From Candidatus Ruthia magnifica str. Cm (Calyptogena magnifica) (GTDB lineage Bacteria; Pseudomonadota; Gammaproteobacteria; PS1; Pseudothioglobaceae): a stretch of 64,000 bases of DNA. Position numbers and translations under genes: made by a program. Of the stretch, positions 49,262 through 58,871 are shown one piece after another. The DNA lies in the NCBI RefSeq assembly GCF_000015105.1, contig NC_008610.1, positions 496,001 to 560,000 of the forward strand, in the 5' to 3' direction. The stretch's first letter is position 1. Every line of letters begins with the position of its first letter. Under the pieces are notes generated by a model, which did not search any database, was not told the origin of the DNA, and saw nothing but the letters and a program-made list of their open reading frames with translations.

Positions 49262-50230
49262 ATGGAAGAATTAAGAAACGATTGGACTTTAAAAGAGGTT
49301 GAGATACTATTTTCATTACCTTTTAATGATTTATTATTTCAAGCGCACAGAATTCATAGACAGAATTTTGATCCTAATCAAATTCAAGTTAGTTCATTAT
49401 TAAATATCAAAACTGGTGCGTGTCCAGAAGATTGTTCATATTGTTCACAAAGCTCTAAATATGATACAGGTCTTGAACGTGAAAAATTGATGGAAATTGA
49501 TTTGGTTCTTCAGCAAGCTAAAGAGGCGCAAGATATAGGTGCCACGCGGTTTTGCATGGGTGCTGCATGGCGAAATCCTACTGATAAGAGTCTAGCTAAA
49601 GTCATATTAATGATTCAAGGTGTTAAAACCATGGGTATGGAAACATGCGTAACCTTGGGTATGTTGACTCAAGAACAGGCATTTATCTTAAAAGAAGCAG
49701 GCTTAGATTATTACAATCATAATATTGACACCTCAAAAGAACACTATTCAAATGTGGTCACTACGCGTAATTTTCAAGATCGTTTGAACACTTTAGAGTC
49801 AGTACAAAATGCTAATATTCATGTTTGTAGTGGTGGTATTTTAGGCTTGGATGAAAGTCAGACTGATCGCGCTTCTATGCTTAGGTCATTGTCTAATTTA
49901 AGAACACATCCAGACAGTGTACCATTTAATTTATTAGTACCAATTCCAGGCACGCCTTTTGAAAATATTGAACCACCAACAGAAAGTGAGTTTGTACGCA
50001 CTATTGCAGTAGCACGAATCATGATGCCAAAATCAGTTGTACGTTTATCAGCGGGGCGCACTAAAATGGGTGAGGCTATGCAAGCACTTTGTTTTTTTGC
50101 AGGCGCTAATTCTATCTTTTATGGCGAACAATTACTTACCACTGATAATCCAAATATAAACAGCGACAAAGATTTATTTGCAAGGCTAGGGATTAATCAA
50201 AAGAAAGTAAATAATTTACAATCTGTTTAG
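49262..50230 (+). CDS. bioB: Biotin synthase
   Basis: The 322-residue radical SAM enzyme has [13 protein letters not shown] with the [4Fe-4S] cysteines C54, C58 and C61, and the later GDFLTT-like and [2Fe-2S] regions ([25 protein letters not shown] in parts). It inserts sulfur into dethiobiotin. It stands alone, without bioFCD. Its last 38 bases overlap the 3' end of murG on the opposite strand. Confidence 0.95.
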
Positions 50231-51209
50231 CTGCATTGGGCTTGGCAAGTTTGAGTGCATTAGTAGACATTTGTTTAATTTGATTTTTGTTAATATTGAG
50301 CAAAGTTTTTTCTAACAATTCAATCGTTAAATCTTTTTGTTCAATCAGTATGCCAGCGTTGCTATCTGCTAAAATCTTGGCATTGTAAAATTGATGATTA
50401 TCAATGGCATGAGGCAGTGGGATTAAAATACTAGGCGTGGCTGACAGCATCAATTCTGATACTGTCATTGCACCTGCTCTACAAAGTACAACGTCTGCCC
50501 AAGCATAAGCGTTTGCCATATCTTTAATAAATTCGGTTACTTTCACAACGTTGTTTTTATACTGAGCTTTAACTGCATCAAAATGCAGCCTTCCAGTTTG
50601 ATGCCAAATATTAATATTAATATTAAGCTGTGTGGAGATATCATTAATAGGCTTTGAGCCTAAAGAGCCACCGATGATTAATAAGTTTAATTTTTTGTTA
50701 TTAGTTTGTTTGTCAACAGAACTGAACGCGATAGGATTACCAGAAGTGGTGGCGCTTTTAATAAAAGTATCATCAAATGCTTGAAAAGTTTTTTTAGCTA
50801 TTTTGTTGAGTATTTTGTTGGTTGTTCCTGATATAGAGTTCTGTTCATGAATCACCAGTGGTATTCTAAAAATACAAGCCACTAAGCCACCAATACCAGA
50901 GGTAAAACCACCCATGCCAAGCACAATATTAGGTTTAAATTTTAGAAAAATGCCCATTATTTGCAACGTAGCGTAACTAAGTAAAAAAAGTGCTTTTATT
51001 AGGCTAACAACGCTTTTACCACGCAAGCCAACACTATTCACTGTGTGTAGCTTAATGTTGTGTTTAGGTACGATTTCGTTTTCTATACCAACATTTGAGC
51101 CCAACCATTGAATATGAGTTGAGTGATTTTTAAGCTCATTGGCAATGGCAAGTGCAGGAAATATATGTCCTCCAGTGCCGCCAGCCATAATGAGAATTTT
51201 TTTAGACAT
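50193..51209 (-). CDS. murG: UDP-GlcNAc:undecaprenyl-pyrophosphoryl-MurNAc-pentapeptide transferase
   Basis: The protein (338 residues from 51209) has [14 protein letters not shown] (9-22), [14 protein letters not shown] (about 121) and, in the C-terminal Rossmann half, [24 protein letters not shown] and PHAIDNHQ. It makes lipid II at the inner face of the membrane. I chose [11 protein letters not shown] over an upstream ATG (51251) lying deeper in ftsW. It overlaps ftsW by eight bases and bioB by 38. Confidence 0.95.
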
Positions 51210-52335
51210 AGTGTTTTTGTTTAGAGTATTCACAGCGATTTTCCATATCAATTCTGAGCAATATAGCCAGTGATATCAGTGTAAATATCATACTTGACCC
51301 ACCATAACTGATCAATGGCAAAGTAAACCCTTTTGGTGGAATTAAGCCAAGATTCATGGCGATATTAACGCTAAATTGCATACTTAGCCAAGTACAAATA
51401 CCAAAGCCAACATAAGAGCTATATTTGCGATTATTTTTAAGCGCATTTTTGGCAATTTTAAACCCTTTAAGAACAATGTAAGCAAAGGCAAACAACACAA
51501 ACCACATACCAATAATGCCTATTTCTTCACCAATAATAGCAAAAATCATATCGGTATGTGGCTCGGGTAGTTTGGTGTATTTTTGAATGCCATTGCCTAG
51601 TCCAACACCAGTCCAATCACCTCTAGCGATACCGATTAATGCTTGTTTAGTTTGCCATACTTTTTCAGATTCGTTAAGCCATAAATCTTCTCGCCAAAAA
51701 GAAATTAGTCTTTCAACTCGATTGGGAATTTGAAAAAGAATAGTAATAAAAATAGTAATAACGCTTGCACCGACTATGAATAATTGTTTTAAGTAAACAC
51801 CAGCAGTTAGTAGCATAGCAAAAGCAGTTGCAGAAATAATAAAAGTTGCACCTAAATCTGGCTCTAGTAATGACAAAAAACTTGATGAACCAATGATAAT
51901 AAGTGTTTTAATAAAGCCCATATAAGGTTTTCTTAAATCCTTTTCTTGTCTAACCAAAAAGCCTGCCATGAATAAAATCATCACCAATTTCATCATCTCA
52001 GAAGGTTGAAACTTAAACAGAACAAAATTAATCCAGCGTGTTGAACCCTTGACAGTTTTACCGATAGGTTCTGGTAAAAACACCAACGCTAGGCATATCA
52101 GCGTAATTATAAAAAATAATTTAGAGTGATTTTTATAAAAATATAAGGGAATTTTAAGCACAGTGTAACCAAGGCTTAAACCTAAGATAATAAAAACAGT
52201 TTGTTTTATAAAGTAAGCATAACTATTAAAATGTCCAAGCGAGGCAGAAAAAGACAATATCCAGCCAAAGGTTAGTAGTGCAAAAATTGCAAAAAGTAGA
52301 TTTTTATCAGGTAGTTGTCCAGTTTTTTCAAACAT
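51202..52335 (-). CDS. ftsW: Cell-division SEDS glycosyltransferase FtsW
   Basis: The 377 residues give about ten membrane helices with [18 protein letters not shown]-type first loop, [12 protein letters not shown], and [19 protein letters not shown] at the C-terminal end. Septal glycan polymerase with PBP3 is the expected role. Pairing with murG identifies FtsW as against RodA at 23.0 kb. The rest of the dcw cluster (mraY, murD upstream; murC, ddl, ftsQAZ downstream) is not around it. Confidence 0.94.
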
Positions 52336-52463
52336 GAGAGATTAATAATTTTATTATTTTCTAAGCCATTCGAATTATACGCTCAAGAGTGGATTTATTC
52401 ATATTAGTTAAGAACTGTGTTACTATTATGGGATAATATTTGTTTTGTAAAAACAACAAACTT

Positions 52464-54077
52464 ATGATTTCTACTGCCAATATCACCATGCAGTTTGGTG
52501 AAAAACTTTTATTTGAAAATATCTCTATTAAATTTCAAGGTGGCAACCGATATGGTTTAATTGGTGCGAATGGTTGCGGTAAGTCAATTTTTATGAAAAT
52601 TTTGACGGGTGAACTTACGCCTAGTAATGGCACCATTCATATTAGTAATGGAGAGCGTTTGGGTGTTCTTCGCCAAGACCAGTTTGCTTTTGAGAATTTT
52701 CGTGTGATTGATATGGTGATTATGGGCCATAGTGAATTATGGGAAATTAAAAAAGAAAGGGATAGAATTTACGCTTTGCCTGAAATGAGTGAGAAAGATG
52801 GTATCAAGGTTGCAGAACTTGAAATGCAATTTGCAGAAATGGATGGCTATATGGCGGAGTCTTCTGCCAGTGAGTTGTTATTAGGCTTGGATATCCCAGA
52901 AGAGCAACATTATGGGTTGATGAGTGAAATTGCACCAGGTTGGAAATTACGTATTTTGCTGGCTCAGGCACTGTTTTCAAATCCAGAAATTCTATTACTT
53001 GATGAGCCAACAAATAATTTAGATATTAACTCAATTCGTTGGCTAGAAGGCGTATTAAAAGAACGCAAGGCGACAATGGTTATCATCTCCCATGATAGAC
53101 ACTTTTTAAATGGCGTATGTACACACATGTCTGATTTAGACTATGGTGCGCTTAATATCTTCCCTGGTAATTACGATGATTTTATGATTGCATCAACCGC
53201 TATTCAAGAAAAAATGCAAACTGACAATGCTAAAAAAGAAGCCAAAATCAAAGAACTTAAGCATTTTGTTTCTCGTTTTTCAGCCAACGCCTCTAAATCT
53301 AAACAAGCCACTTCAAGATTAAAACAATTAGATAAAATTATACTGGACGATATTAGACCCTCTTCAAGGATAAGTCCTTATATTATTTTCAATCAAGAAA
53401 CTAAGTTACACAGAAATGTATTAGAAGTCGAAGGTTTGTTTAAAAGCTTCACTCTTCAAGGAGATACTGAAAAAGATAATAAACTTGAGGTTTTAAAAGA
53501 CATTAGTTTCTTGTTTGAGGTGGGTGATCGCATTGCCATTATTGGTCAAAATGGTATTGGTAAAACCACATTACTGCGTACTTTGGTTGGTGAAATCAAG
53601 CCCGATAAAGGAAAAATTAAGTGGAGTGAAAATATTAACATTGGTTATTATGCACAGGATCATAGTAAAGATTTTGAAACTGATATGAATGTACTTGATT
53701 GGATGAGTCAATTCAAAAGTGAAAAAGACAACATACAGGCAATGCGTGCAGTACTGGGTAAAATGTTATTTGGTAAAGAAGACATTGGAAAGAGTATTAA
53801 GTCACTTTCTGGTGGAGAGAAAGGCAGAATGCTATTTGGCAAACTCATGCTACAAAACCCCAATGTATTAGTGATGGATGAGCCTACCAACCATCTTGAT
53901 ATGGAGTCTATCGAAGCCCTTAATCTAGCACTGGATAATTACAAAGGCACTTTAATTTTTGTTAGCCATGATAGAGAATTTGTTTCTTCACTGTCTACCA
54001 AGGTGATAGAACTCAAAGAGGATAGTATGCATTATTATTCTGGTAATTATGAGGACTACTTGGGCAATAAAAAATAA
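52464..54077 (+). CDS. ybiT: ABC-F ATPase YbiT
   Basis: The protein (537 residues from 52464) aligns closely with E. coli YbiT. Two ABC domains carry Walker A GANGCGKS (about 34-41) and GQNGIGKT (about 361-368), signature and Walker [12 protein letters not shown] and [11 protein letters not shown]. The linker is [20 protein letters not shown] proteins act on the ribosome, not in transport. The first Walker A continues SI where ST is usual. I preferred [12 protein letters not shown] to the ATG at 52440 by homology. Confidence 0.94.
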   Translation: MISTANITMQFGEKLLFENISIKFQGGNRYGLIGANGCGKSIFMKILTGELTPSNGTIHISNGERLGVLRQDQFAFENFRVIDMVIMGHSELWEIKKERDRIYALPEMSEKDGIKVAELEMQFAEMDGYMAESSASELLLGLDIPEEQHYGLMSEIAPGWKLRILLAQALFSNPEILLLDEPTNNLDINSIRWLEGVLKERKATMVIISHDRHFLNGVCTHMSDLDYGALNIFPGNYDDFMIASTAIQEKMQTDNAKKEAKIKELKHFVSRFSANASKSKQATSRLKQLDKIILDDIRPSSRISPYIIFNQETKLHRNVLEVEGLFKSFTLQGDTEKDNKLEVLKDISFLFEVGDRIAIIGQNGIGKTTLLRTLVGEIKPDKGKIKWSENINIGYYAQDHSKDFETDMNVLDWMSQFKSEKDNIQAMRAVLGKMLFGKEDIGKSIKSLSGGEKGRMLFGKLMLQNPNVLVMDEPTNHLDMESIEALNLALDNYKGTLIFVSHDREFVSSLSTKVIELKEDSMHYYSGNYEDYLGNKK

Positions 54078-54171
54078 AGAGTTTGTTAGTGTTTGATATA
54101 ATTATTTTTAACTTTTTGATAAAATAGAGCGAATAGTTAGGGTTAAAATACGATTATCAAAGGAATTAAAT

Positions 54172-54690
54172 AATGCAAGACAATTCAATTTTTACAATCA
54201 TAGTAGGTATTAATGGTTCAGGAAAAAACTTTGATACTGTATTTATCGCTAACCAATGTTAATATTAAGCAATTTTTAGAAACAAAATTAATGCCTAAAA
54301 AAAATGATCATAACATCAAACAGTGTAATAGTTTTGAAATTGAAACTATACTTGTGGGTAAAAATTATTAATCAATAAAAACAACAAGAATGGAATATTG
54401 AGCTTATTTATTTGTATTTACTAATGTTGATTTATCAAATTCAAAGAGTGGATGAACGAGCTAAAAATGGCAGTCATGATATTAAGATTATAAATATAAA
54501 AAAGAAGATACAACAGAAGTATTGGTAATTTAATCAATGAATACTATTAAGCTGTTGATAAAATTAAAAATAGTTGACGATATTTTGGAACATAAAAATG
54601 ATGAATGAGAAGACAAAAAAAGTTAAAATAATTGAGGTAAAGGATTTTCTGGAATATCGCTATAAAATAGAATGTGTATTCTAATATTAA
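54172..54690 (+). pseudogene. Fossil zeta-toxin-like P-loop kinase
   Basis: Plus-strand pieces in changing frames follow the zeta family in order: SIFTIIVGINGSGKN (Walker A), NIKQFLETKLM, CNSFEIETILVGKNY (the FETTLSG-xNY segment), WNIELIYLYL, QRVDERAKNGSHDI (RV-x-x-R-V-x-x-GGHDV) and RRYNRSIGNLINEYY (RRRY-x-RSL-x-NL). Stops and shifts between them show it is dead. No antitoxin gene is recognised next to it. A UDP-sugar kinase or AAA_33 kinase would look the same. Confidence 0.7.
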
Positions 54691-55173
54691 CCTTTCACCA
54701 TTTAAAATTAAAAAAGTTTTGATTCGGTAACTGTATTGACATTTTCAACTTTGTTTGCCATTGTTTCAATGCTAACTTTGGTGTTAGGTCTTTTATTTTT
54801 AGTCACGTCTTTATTGATGAGTTCTTATTTAAGCGTGTCAAAATTATTTGTTTTTATACGGATTGGCGGTATTTTTTATATCAAGTTTGCCAATTATTCT
54901 TTCAGCCATTGGGTTAAGCTTGTTGTATTATTTTATTCTAAATGAAAAAGTATCATTCAAAAATATGATTAAATCTAGTTTTGTTACTACATTTTTTTAA
55001 AGGTTTTAAAATGAATACTGTTAATTTATATCAACTATTTTTCTTTTTATGAAGTGATTTATGGTGCATTATCCATGCTATTGTTATTTATACTTTGGAT
55101 ATATTTTTCTTGGGTTGTGGTGTTATTTGGTGCAAGTAGCAGTTTTTGCTTTCATCAGACAAAGAATCAATAA
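54691..55173 (+). pseudogene. yihY: Fossil yihY/BrkB-family membrane protein
   Basis: DSVTVLTFSTLFAIVSMLTL (from 54721) matches the ALTYTTLLALVPLL helix near the YihY N-terminus. FLVTSLLMSSYLS follows, and at 55042-55173 YEVIYGALSMLLLFILWIY then SWVVVLFGAS matches the [30 protein letters not shown] end. The middle is shortened by about half and shifted. The final TAA adjoins the ribE ATG (TAAATG). Confidence 0.78.
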
Positions 55174-55752
55174 ATGTTTACAGGTATTATTCAAATCGTT
55201 GGTAAGATTAAAAGTATCAAGGCAGGCGTATTTTGTTTTGAGGCACAAGGTTCGTTTTTTAACGAGGTTAAAATTGGCGACAGTATTTCTGTGAATGGAG
55301 TGTGTTTAACCGCTATTGAGATAGGTGATGATTATTTTAAAGCCGACATTTCACAAGAAACATTCAGGTATACAATTTTTAATCACTTAGGTATTAACAA
55401 TTCAGTTAACCTTGAAAAAGCACTAAGGCTTAATCAAGGCATTGATGGGCATTTGGTCAGTGGCCATGTTGACGGTATTGCTAAAGTTGTTGATCGATTT
55501 ATTGAAGGTGAATCAACACGTTTTAAAATTAGTACGCCTAAGAATTTGATAAAATACATCTCTAAAAAAGGTTCTATTTGTATTAACGGTGTGAGTTTAA
55601 CAGTCAATAATATTAACGATTGCGTGTTTGATATCAACATTGTGCCGTACACACTAAAAGCCACAACATTAGGTGGATTGAAAATAAATAACGAAGTTAA
55701 TCTTGAAGTTGACATTATCGTCAGATACCTTGAACAATTATTACATCATTAA
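55174..55752 (+). CDS. ribE: Riboflavin synthase alpha chain
   Basis: The 192-residue protein starts MFTGIIQIVGKI and has two lumazine-binding repeats, each with the SVNGVCLT / CINGVSLTVN motif (about 44-51 and 139-147), and the SGHVDG loop. It dismutates 6,7-dimethyl-8-ribityllumazine to riboflavin. E. coli RibE is about 213, so it is slightly short at the C-terminus. It heads ribE-ribBA-ribH-nusB; I see no FMN riboswitch, since fossil yihY abuts the start. Confidence 0.95.
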   Translation: MFTGIIQIVGKIKSIKAGVFCFEAQGSFFNEVKIGDSISVNGVCLTAIEIGDDYFKADISQETFRYTIFNHLGINNSVNLEKALRLNQGIDGHLVSGHVDGIAKVVDRFIEGESTRFKISTPKNLIKYISKKGSICINGVSLTVNNINDCVFDINIVPYTLKATTLGGLKINNEVNLEVDIIVRYLEQLLHH

Positions 55753-55761
55753 AAATTAGTT

Positions 55762-56835
55762 ATGAAATCTAGTATTGAAGAAATTTTAAAAGACTATAGC
55801 CAAGGCAAAATGATTATCCTAATGGATGATGAAGATCGTGAAAATGAAGGGGATTTAATAATCCCTGCTACAACTGTTACTAAAGAAGATATTAATTTCA
55901 TGGCGACTCATGGTCGCGGTTTGATTTGCTTAACCTTAACACAAGAGCGCTGTAAACAGCTTAATTTATCACTTATGGTCGCGCAAAATAATGATACGAA
56001 TGGTACTAACTTTACCATTTCAATTGAGGCGGTAGAAGGTGTAACCACAGGTATTTCAGCAGCAGACAGAGCTAAAACAATACTTGATGCAGTGGCAAAA
56101 GATGCTAAACCTGATGATATTGTACAACCAGGGCATATTTTCCCACTTATGTCACAACCAGGTGGGGTTTTAATTCGAGCAGGACACACAGAAGCAGGGT
56201 GTGATTTAGCACGCCTTGCAGGACTTGAACCAGCCAGTGTGATTGTTGAAATCCTCAATGAAGATGGTTCAATGGCTCGACGTGATGATTTAGAAATTTT
56301 TGCCAAAAAACACGACATTAAATTAGGTACGATTGAAGATTTAATTTCTTATCGAGTTGAAAACGAAAAAACCATCGAACGTATTAATGAACGTGAATTT
56401 AAAACTGAATTTGCCATTTTTAGATTAATTTCATTTCTTGATAGTATTCACAATGAAACTCACTTAGCCTTGATTAAAGGAAAAATTAGCAGTAATACTG
56501 ATACTTGCGTGCGTGTACACATGGAAGATGCTTTTAAGGATGTGTTACAAGAAAAGTCAAACAGTTTTAGCGTTATCGCTGCATTAAAGTACATTGCTAA
56601 ATTAGATAGTGGTGTTTTATTGCTACTTAGAATGCAAACCGACCAAAGTATTTTAGAAAATATTGACAACGTTAATGGCAATATTCGTGATGATATCAAA
56701 ACATATGGCGTTGGTGCACAAATCTTATCTGACCTTGGCATTAAAAGAATGAAAATTTTAGGCAGTCATAGAAAGCTTTATGGCTTAAAAGGCTTTGGTT
56801 TAGAAGTAACTGAATACATAGACACCAGCAAGTAA
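55762..56835 (+). CDS. ribB: DHBP synthase fused to a degenerate GTP cyclohydrolase II domain
   Basis: Residues 1-205 are a complete 3,4-dihydroxy-2-butanone-4-phosphate synthase: MDDEDRENEGDLI (about 20-32), FMATHGRGLICL and AGHTEAGCDLARLAG. Residues 206-357 have the GTP cyclohydrolase II outline (VRVHMED, and at the end KRMKILGSHRKLYGL) but lack the three zinc cysteines (GD-x-RCDCG region). This is the RibBX type, in which the second domain is not a working cyclohydrolase. A separate ribA is therefore expected elsewhere. Confidence 0.92.
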   Translation: MKSSIEEILKDYSQGKMIILMDDEDRENEGDLIIPATTVTKEDINFMATHGRGLICLTLTQERCKQLNLSLMVAQNNDTNGTNFTISIEAVEGVTTGISAADRAKTILDAVAKDAKPDDIVQPGHIFPLMSQPGGVLIRAGHTEAGCDLARLAGLEPASVIVEILNEDGSMARRDDLEIFAKKHDIKLGTIEDLISYRVENEKTIERINEREFKTEFAIFRLISFLDSIHNETHLALIKGKISSNTDTCVRVHMEDAFKDVLQEKSNSFSVIAALKYIAKLDSGVLLLLRMQTDQSILENIDNVNGNIRDDIKTYGVGAQILSDLGIKRMKILGSHRKLYGLKGFGLEVTEYIDTSK

Positions 56836-56845
56836 AGGAATAATA

Positions 56846-57349
56846 ATGAAATTTAAATTTAATAAAAACGGAAATAACAATTTTCTTGCAAAAGCAAAAG
56901 TTGCGATTATCGTGGGTTATTTTTACCAAGATATTGGTGACAAGCTATTATCAGCAGCACAAGAAACCTTAGCTAAATATGGCATTAATGCCAATAATAT
57001 CAATGTGTTTTACGTCCCTGGTGCATTTGAAATTCCGTTATTGGCTAAAAAATTAGCAAGTCAAAAACTAAGTAACAAAAATTTATACGATGGTATTGTG
57101 GCTTTAGGTGCAATTATCAATGGTGAAACCCCGCATTTTGAGTTTGTTTGTAACGAATGTGCTCGTGGCGTGTCAGATGTTTCTTATCAATATGAAATCC
57201 CCACTGCTTTTGGTATACTTACTACAAATAACATGGAGCAAACCATCGGTAGAGCTGGTGGTTATAAGGGTAACAAAGGTGAAAAGGCAACCATGGCAAT
57301 GATTGAAATGCTCTATTTAATGCAACAAGTAGACACTCAAACTTTTTAA
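56846..57349 (+). CDS. ribH: 6,7-dimethyl-8-ribityllumazine synthase
   Basis: The 167 residues show VPGAFEIPLLA (about 53-63), GAIINGETPHFEFV (about 87-100, with the catalytic His) and GRAGGYKGNKGEKA near the C-terminus. It condenses the RibA/D and RibB products, and builds capsid-like oligomers in many bacteria. It lies ten bases after ribBA and two before nusB. Confidence 0.95.
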   Translation: MKFKFNKNGNNNFLAKAKVAIIVGYFYQDIGDKLLSAAQETLAKYGINANNINVFYVPGAFEIPLLAKKLASQKLSNKNLYDGIVALGAIINGETPHFEFVCNECARGVSDVSYQYEIPTAFGILTTNNMEQTIGRAGGYKGNKGEKATMAMIEMLYLMQQVDTQTF

Positions 57350-57351
57350 CC

Positions 57352-57774
57352 ATGACCTTTAAAACCTCAAAGCAACGCTCTCGAGAGCGCGTAGTACAAG
57401 CTCTATATCAATATCTAGTATCAGGTGGAGAAATATTGCAAATTGAACAACAATTTTTAAACCAAAAACAAGGCAAAATCTCAAAAGCTTTCTTTTCAAA
57501 TTTATTCATCAATATTCTAAAAAATAAATCTTTACTAGATGAGATTATCGCACCTACCATTAACCGAGAAACTGAACAACTAGGCGCTGTTGAACACGCT
57601 ATTTTATATCTAGGCGCTTTTGAGCTCAAATTTAGCCCAGGAGTGCCTTATAAAATCGTGATTAATGAATCACTTGAATTGGCAAAACTGTACGGTGCAG
57701 AGGGTGCGCATAAACTTATTAACGTTTCATTGGACAAACTGGCTCAAACACTACAACCTAGAATAGACGAATAG
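57352..57774 (+). CDS. nusB: Transcription antitermination protein NusB
   Basis: The 140-residue helical protein begins with the basic RERVVQALYQYLVSGG segment and has EHAILYLGAFELKF and INESLELAKLYGAEGAHKLIN in parts, the NusB core. It binds boxA RNA with S10 in rRNA antitermination. ribH-nusB is the classic order; thiL does not follow. Confidence 0.94.
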   Translation: MTFKTSKQRSRERVVQALYQYLVSGGEILQIEQQFLNQKQGKISKAFFSNLFINILKNKSLLDEIIAPTINRETEQLGAVEHAILYLGAFELKFSPGVPYKIVINESLELAKLYGAEGAHKLINVSLDKLAQTLQPRIDE

Positions 57775-58130
57775 ATACTCAAAGGTTATACTTTGATATC
57801 TTAGTTAATAGGCTTTACAATAAAGAACCTAGTTTTAGATTGATAATCTCCTAACAGCACTTGTTAGATATTAATATGTATACTTTCTTATCTTTTTTGA
57901 TATATCTATAAATCCTGAGTAAGCCGTATTTGAAAGAAATACTATTTTTTTGATGTTAAGTGGATAAATCATTTTTGTTAAACTTATTTAAAATACTTTT
58001 GGATGTATGAGGTACCTGTAAACCATGTTGTTTACTAATCCTAATCATGTACCAGTAGAACAACCTTGAGTTGCCAAAACTTTATGTTGATTATCGATAT
58101 TTAGATGATCCTCACCTTTTTAAATTTAAA
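57775..58130. other. Intergenic with unidentified minus-strand coding-like remnant
   Basis: There is no intact gene. A minus-strand frame from about 58047 reads ISKQHGLQVPHTSKSILNKF and, past one stop, SISFKYGLLRIYRYIKKDKK to about 57825. The length and composition suggest a decayed gene, but I recognise no family. Confidence 0.3.
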
Positions 58131-58137
58131 GCTTAAT

Positions 58138-58165
58138 TTGCATAAATATATTATTATGTTATAAT
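58138..58165 (+). promoter_or_regulatory. Promoter of the sulfur-globule-like gene
   Basis: TTGCAT (58138-58143) and a perfect TATAAT (58160-58165) are spaced by 16 bases, 32 bases before the start codon. It is among the best sigma-70-type promoters visible in the window, consistent with high expression. Confidence 0.65.
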
Positions 58166-58197
58166 ATAAATTGAATTAATTAAATGGAGATATGACA

Positions 58198-58566
58198 ATG
58201 AAAAAGATTTTTACAATAGTGCTATTGACATCCACTTTAAGTGCGAATGCATTTTGGAGTAGCAACAATACCCCATGGGGTAATGGTTACAACAATTATA
58301 ACGCTTATGGCTATCAAGAAGATAATGGCATATTTGGCTACAACCCATATGATTTTTGGGATCCTCGTTGGTATGCAGAAGAAATGGGTAATATGTTTGA
58401 TGAATTTGATAATAACGGTTGGAACAACAACAACTATTATGGTTATGGTCGTAATGGTTATGGTCGTAATGGTTATGGTTTCGCACCTAATGGTTATGTA
58501 AATACCCCATGGGGACCTGGTGTTGCACCTGAAATGACTATGCCAGTAGTACCAATAGCAAGATAG
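58198..58566 (+). CDS. Sulfur-globule-protein-like exported protein
   Basis: The 122-residue protein has a clear signal peptide (MKKIFTIVLLTSTLSANA), then a Gly/Asn/Tyr/Trp-rich body with NTPWGNGYNNYN, FGYNPYDFWDPRWYAEEMGN, and tandem YGYGRNGYGRNGYG, ending in a Pro/Val-rich tail. The WDPRW-x-x-E-M-x-NM and Gly-Tyr repeats match the sulfur globule family that coats periplasmic sulfur in purple and thiotrophic bacteria. GGAG nine bases before 58198 supports this ATG over 58192. A structural, Tyr-rich envelope protein of other type cannot be excluded. Confidence 0.7.
   Translation: MKKIFTIVLLTSTLSANAFWSSNNTPWGNGYNNYNAYGYQEDNGIFGYNPYDFWDPRWYAEEMGNMFDEFDNNGWNNNNYYGYGRNGYGRNGYGFAPNGYVNTPWGPGVAPEMTMPVVPIAR
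58441..58477 (+). repeat. 15-bp tandem repeat in the sulfur-globule-like gene
   Basis: GGTTATGGTCGTAAT occurs twice in tandem (58441-58455, 58456-58470) plus seven more bases, encoding the GYGRN units. Such near-identical copies can change number by slippage. Confidence 0.7.
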
Positions 58567-58640
58567 TATAAAAGTTATGGTTAAAATCAGGCATTAGGTT
58601 TTTAATGACGATTGATTAATAATTAAGGAGTGAGAAAATA

Positions 58641-58832
58641 ATGACAGTTTTCTTGCTAACATTGAAACTTAATGCTACTGCAAATTGGGGTATTAATTGG
58701 AATAGTAATATTCCTATAAATTTTGGAAACAACACACCCTGGAACGGCAATAGTTTTAACAATCCCGTTGAAGTAATGAATAACAAACCTTTGGAATTAT
58801 GTCTACAACCAAGAAATTACAGTAATCGTTGA
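58641..58832 (+). pseudogene. Degraded paralogue of the sulfur-globule-like gene
   Basis: AAGGAG (58625-58630) precedes an ATG whose 63 codons read MTVFLLTLKLNATANWGINWN then NFGNNTPWNGNSFNN. This parallels the upstream protein (LLTSTLSANAFW...NTPWGNGYNN) but lacks the basic start of the signal peptide and the repeat region. After about 58797 another frame looks more natural (NLWNYVYNQEITVIVE), suggesting a frameshift. It may still be translated. Confidence 0.5.
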
Positions 58833-58871
58833 AACAGAAAGTGACGAGCCTTTCAGCATCAATTTCATAGT

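Noticed and set aside
52497-52520. First Walker A of YbiT (GKSI) as a defect
   Set aside because: The essential Lys and Ser are present; the residue after Ser is variable enough that loss of function is not supported.
55000-55173. FMN riboswitch before ribE
   Set aside because: The sequence before ribE is the coding tail of the yihY fossil, and the conserved RFN helices are not visible.
55061-55294. 77-codon ORF crossing into ribE
   Set aside because: It is an out-of-frame reading of the yihY fossil and the ribE start.
58211-58501. Overlapping His/Asn-rich and Met/Val-rich open frames in the sulfur-globule-like gene
   Set aside because: They arise from the repetitive codons of the real gene in other frames; the real frame has promoter, ribosome-binding site and signal peptide.
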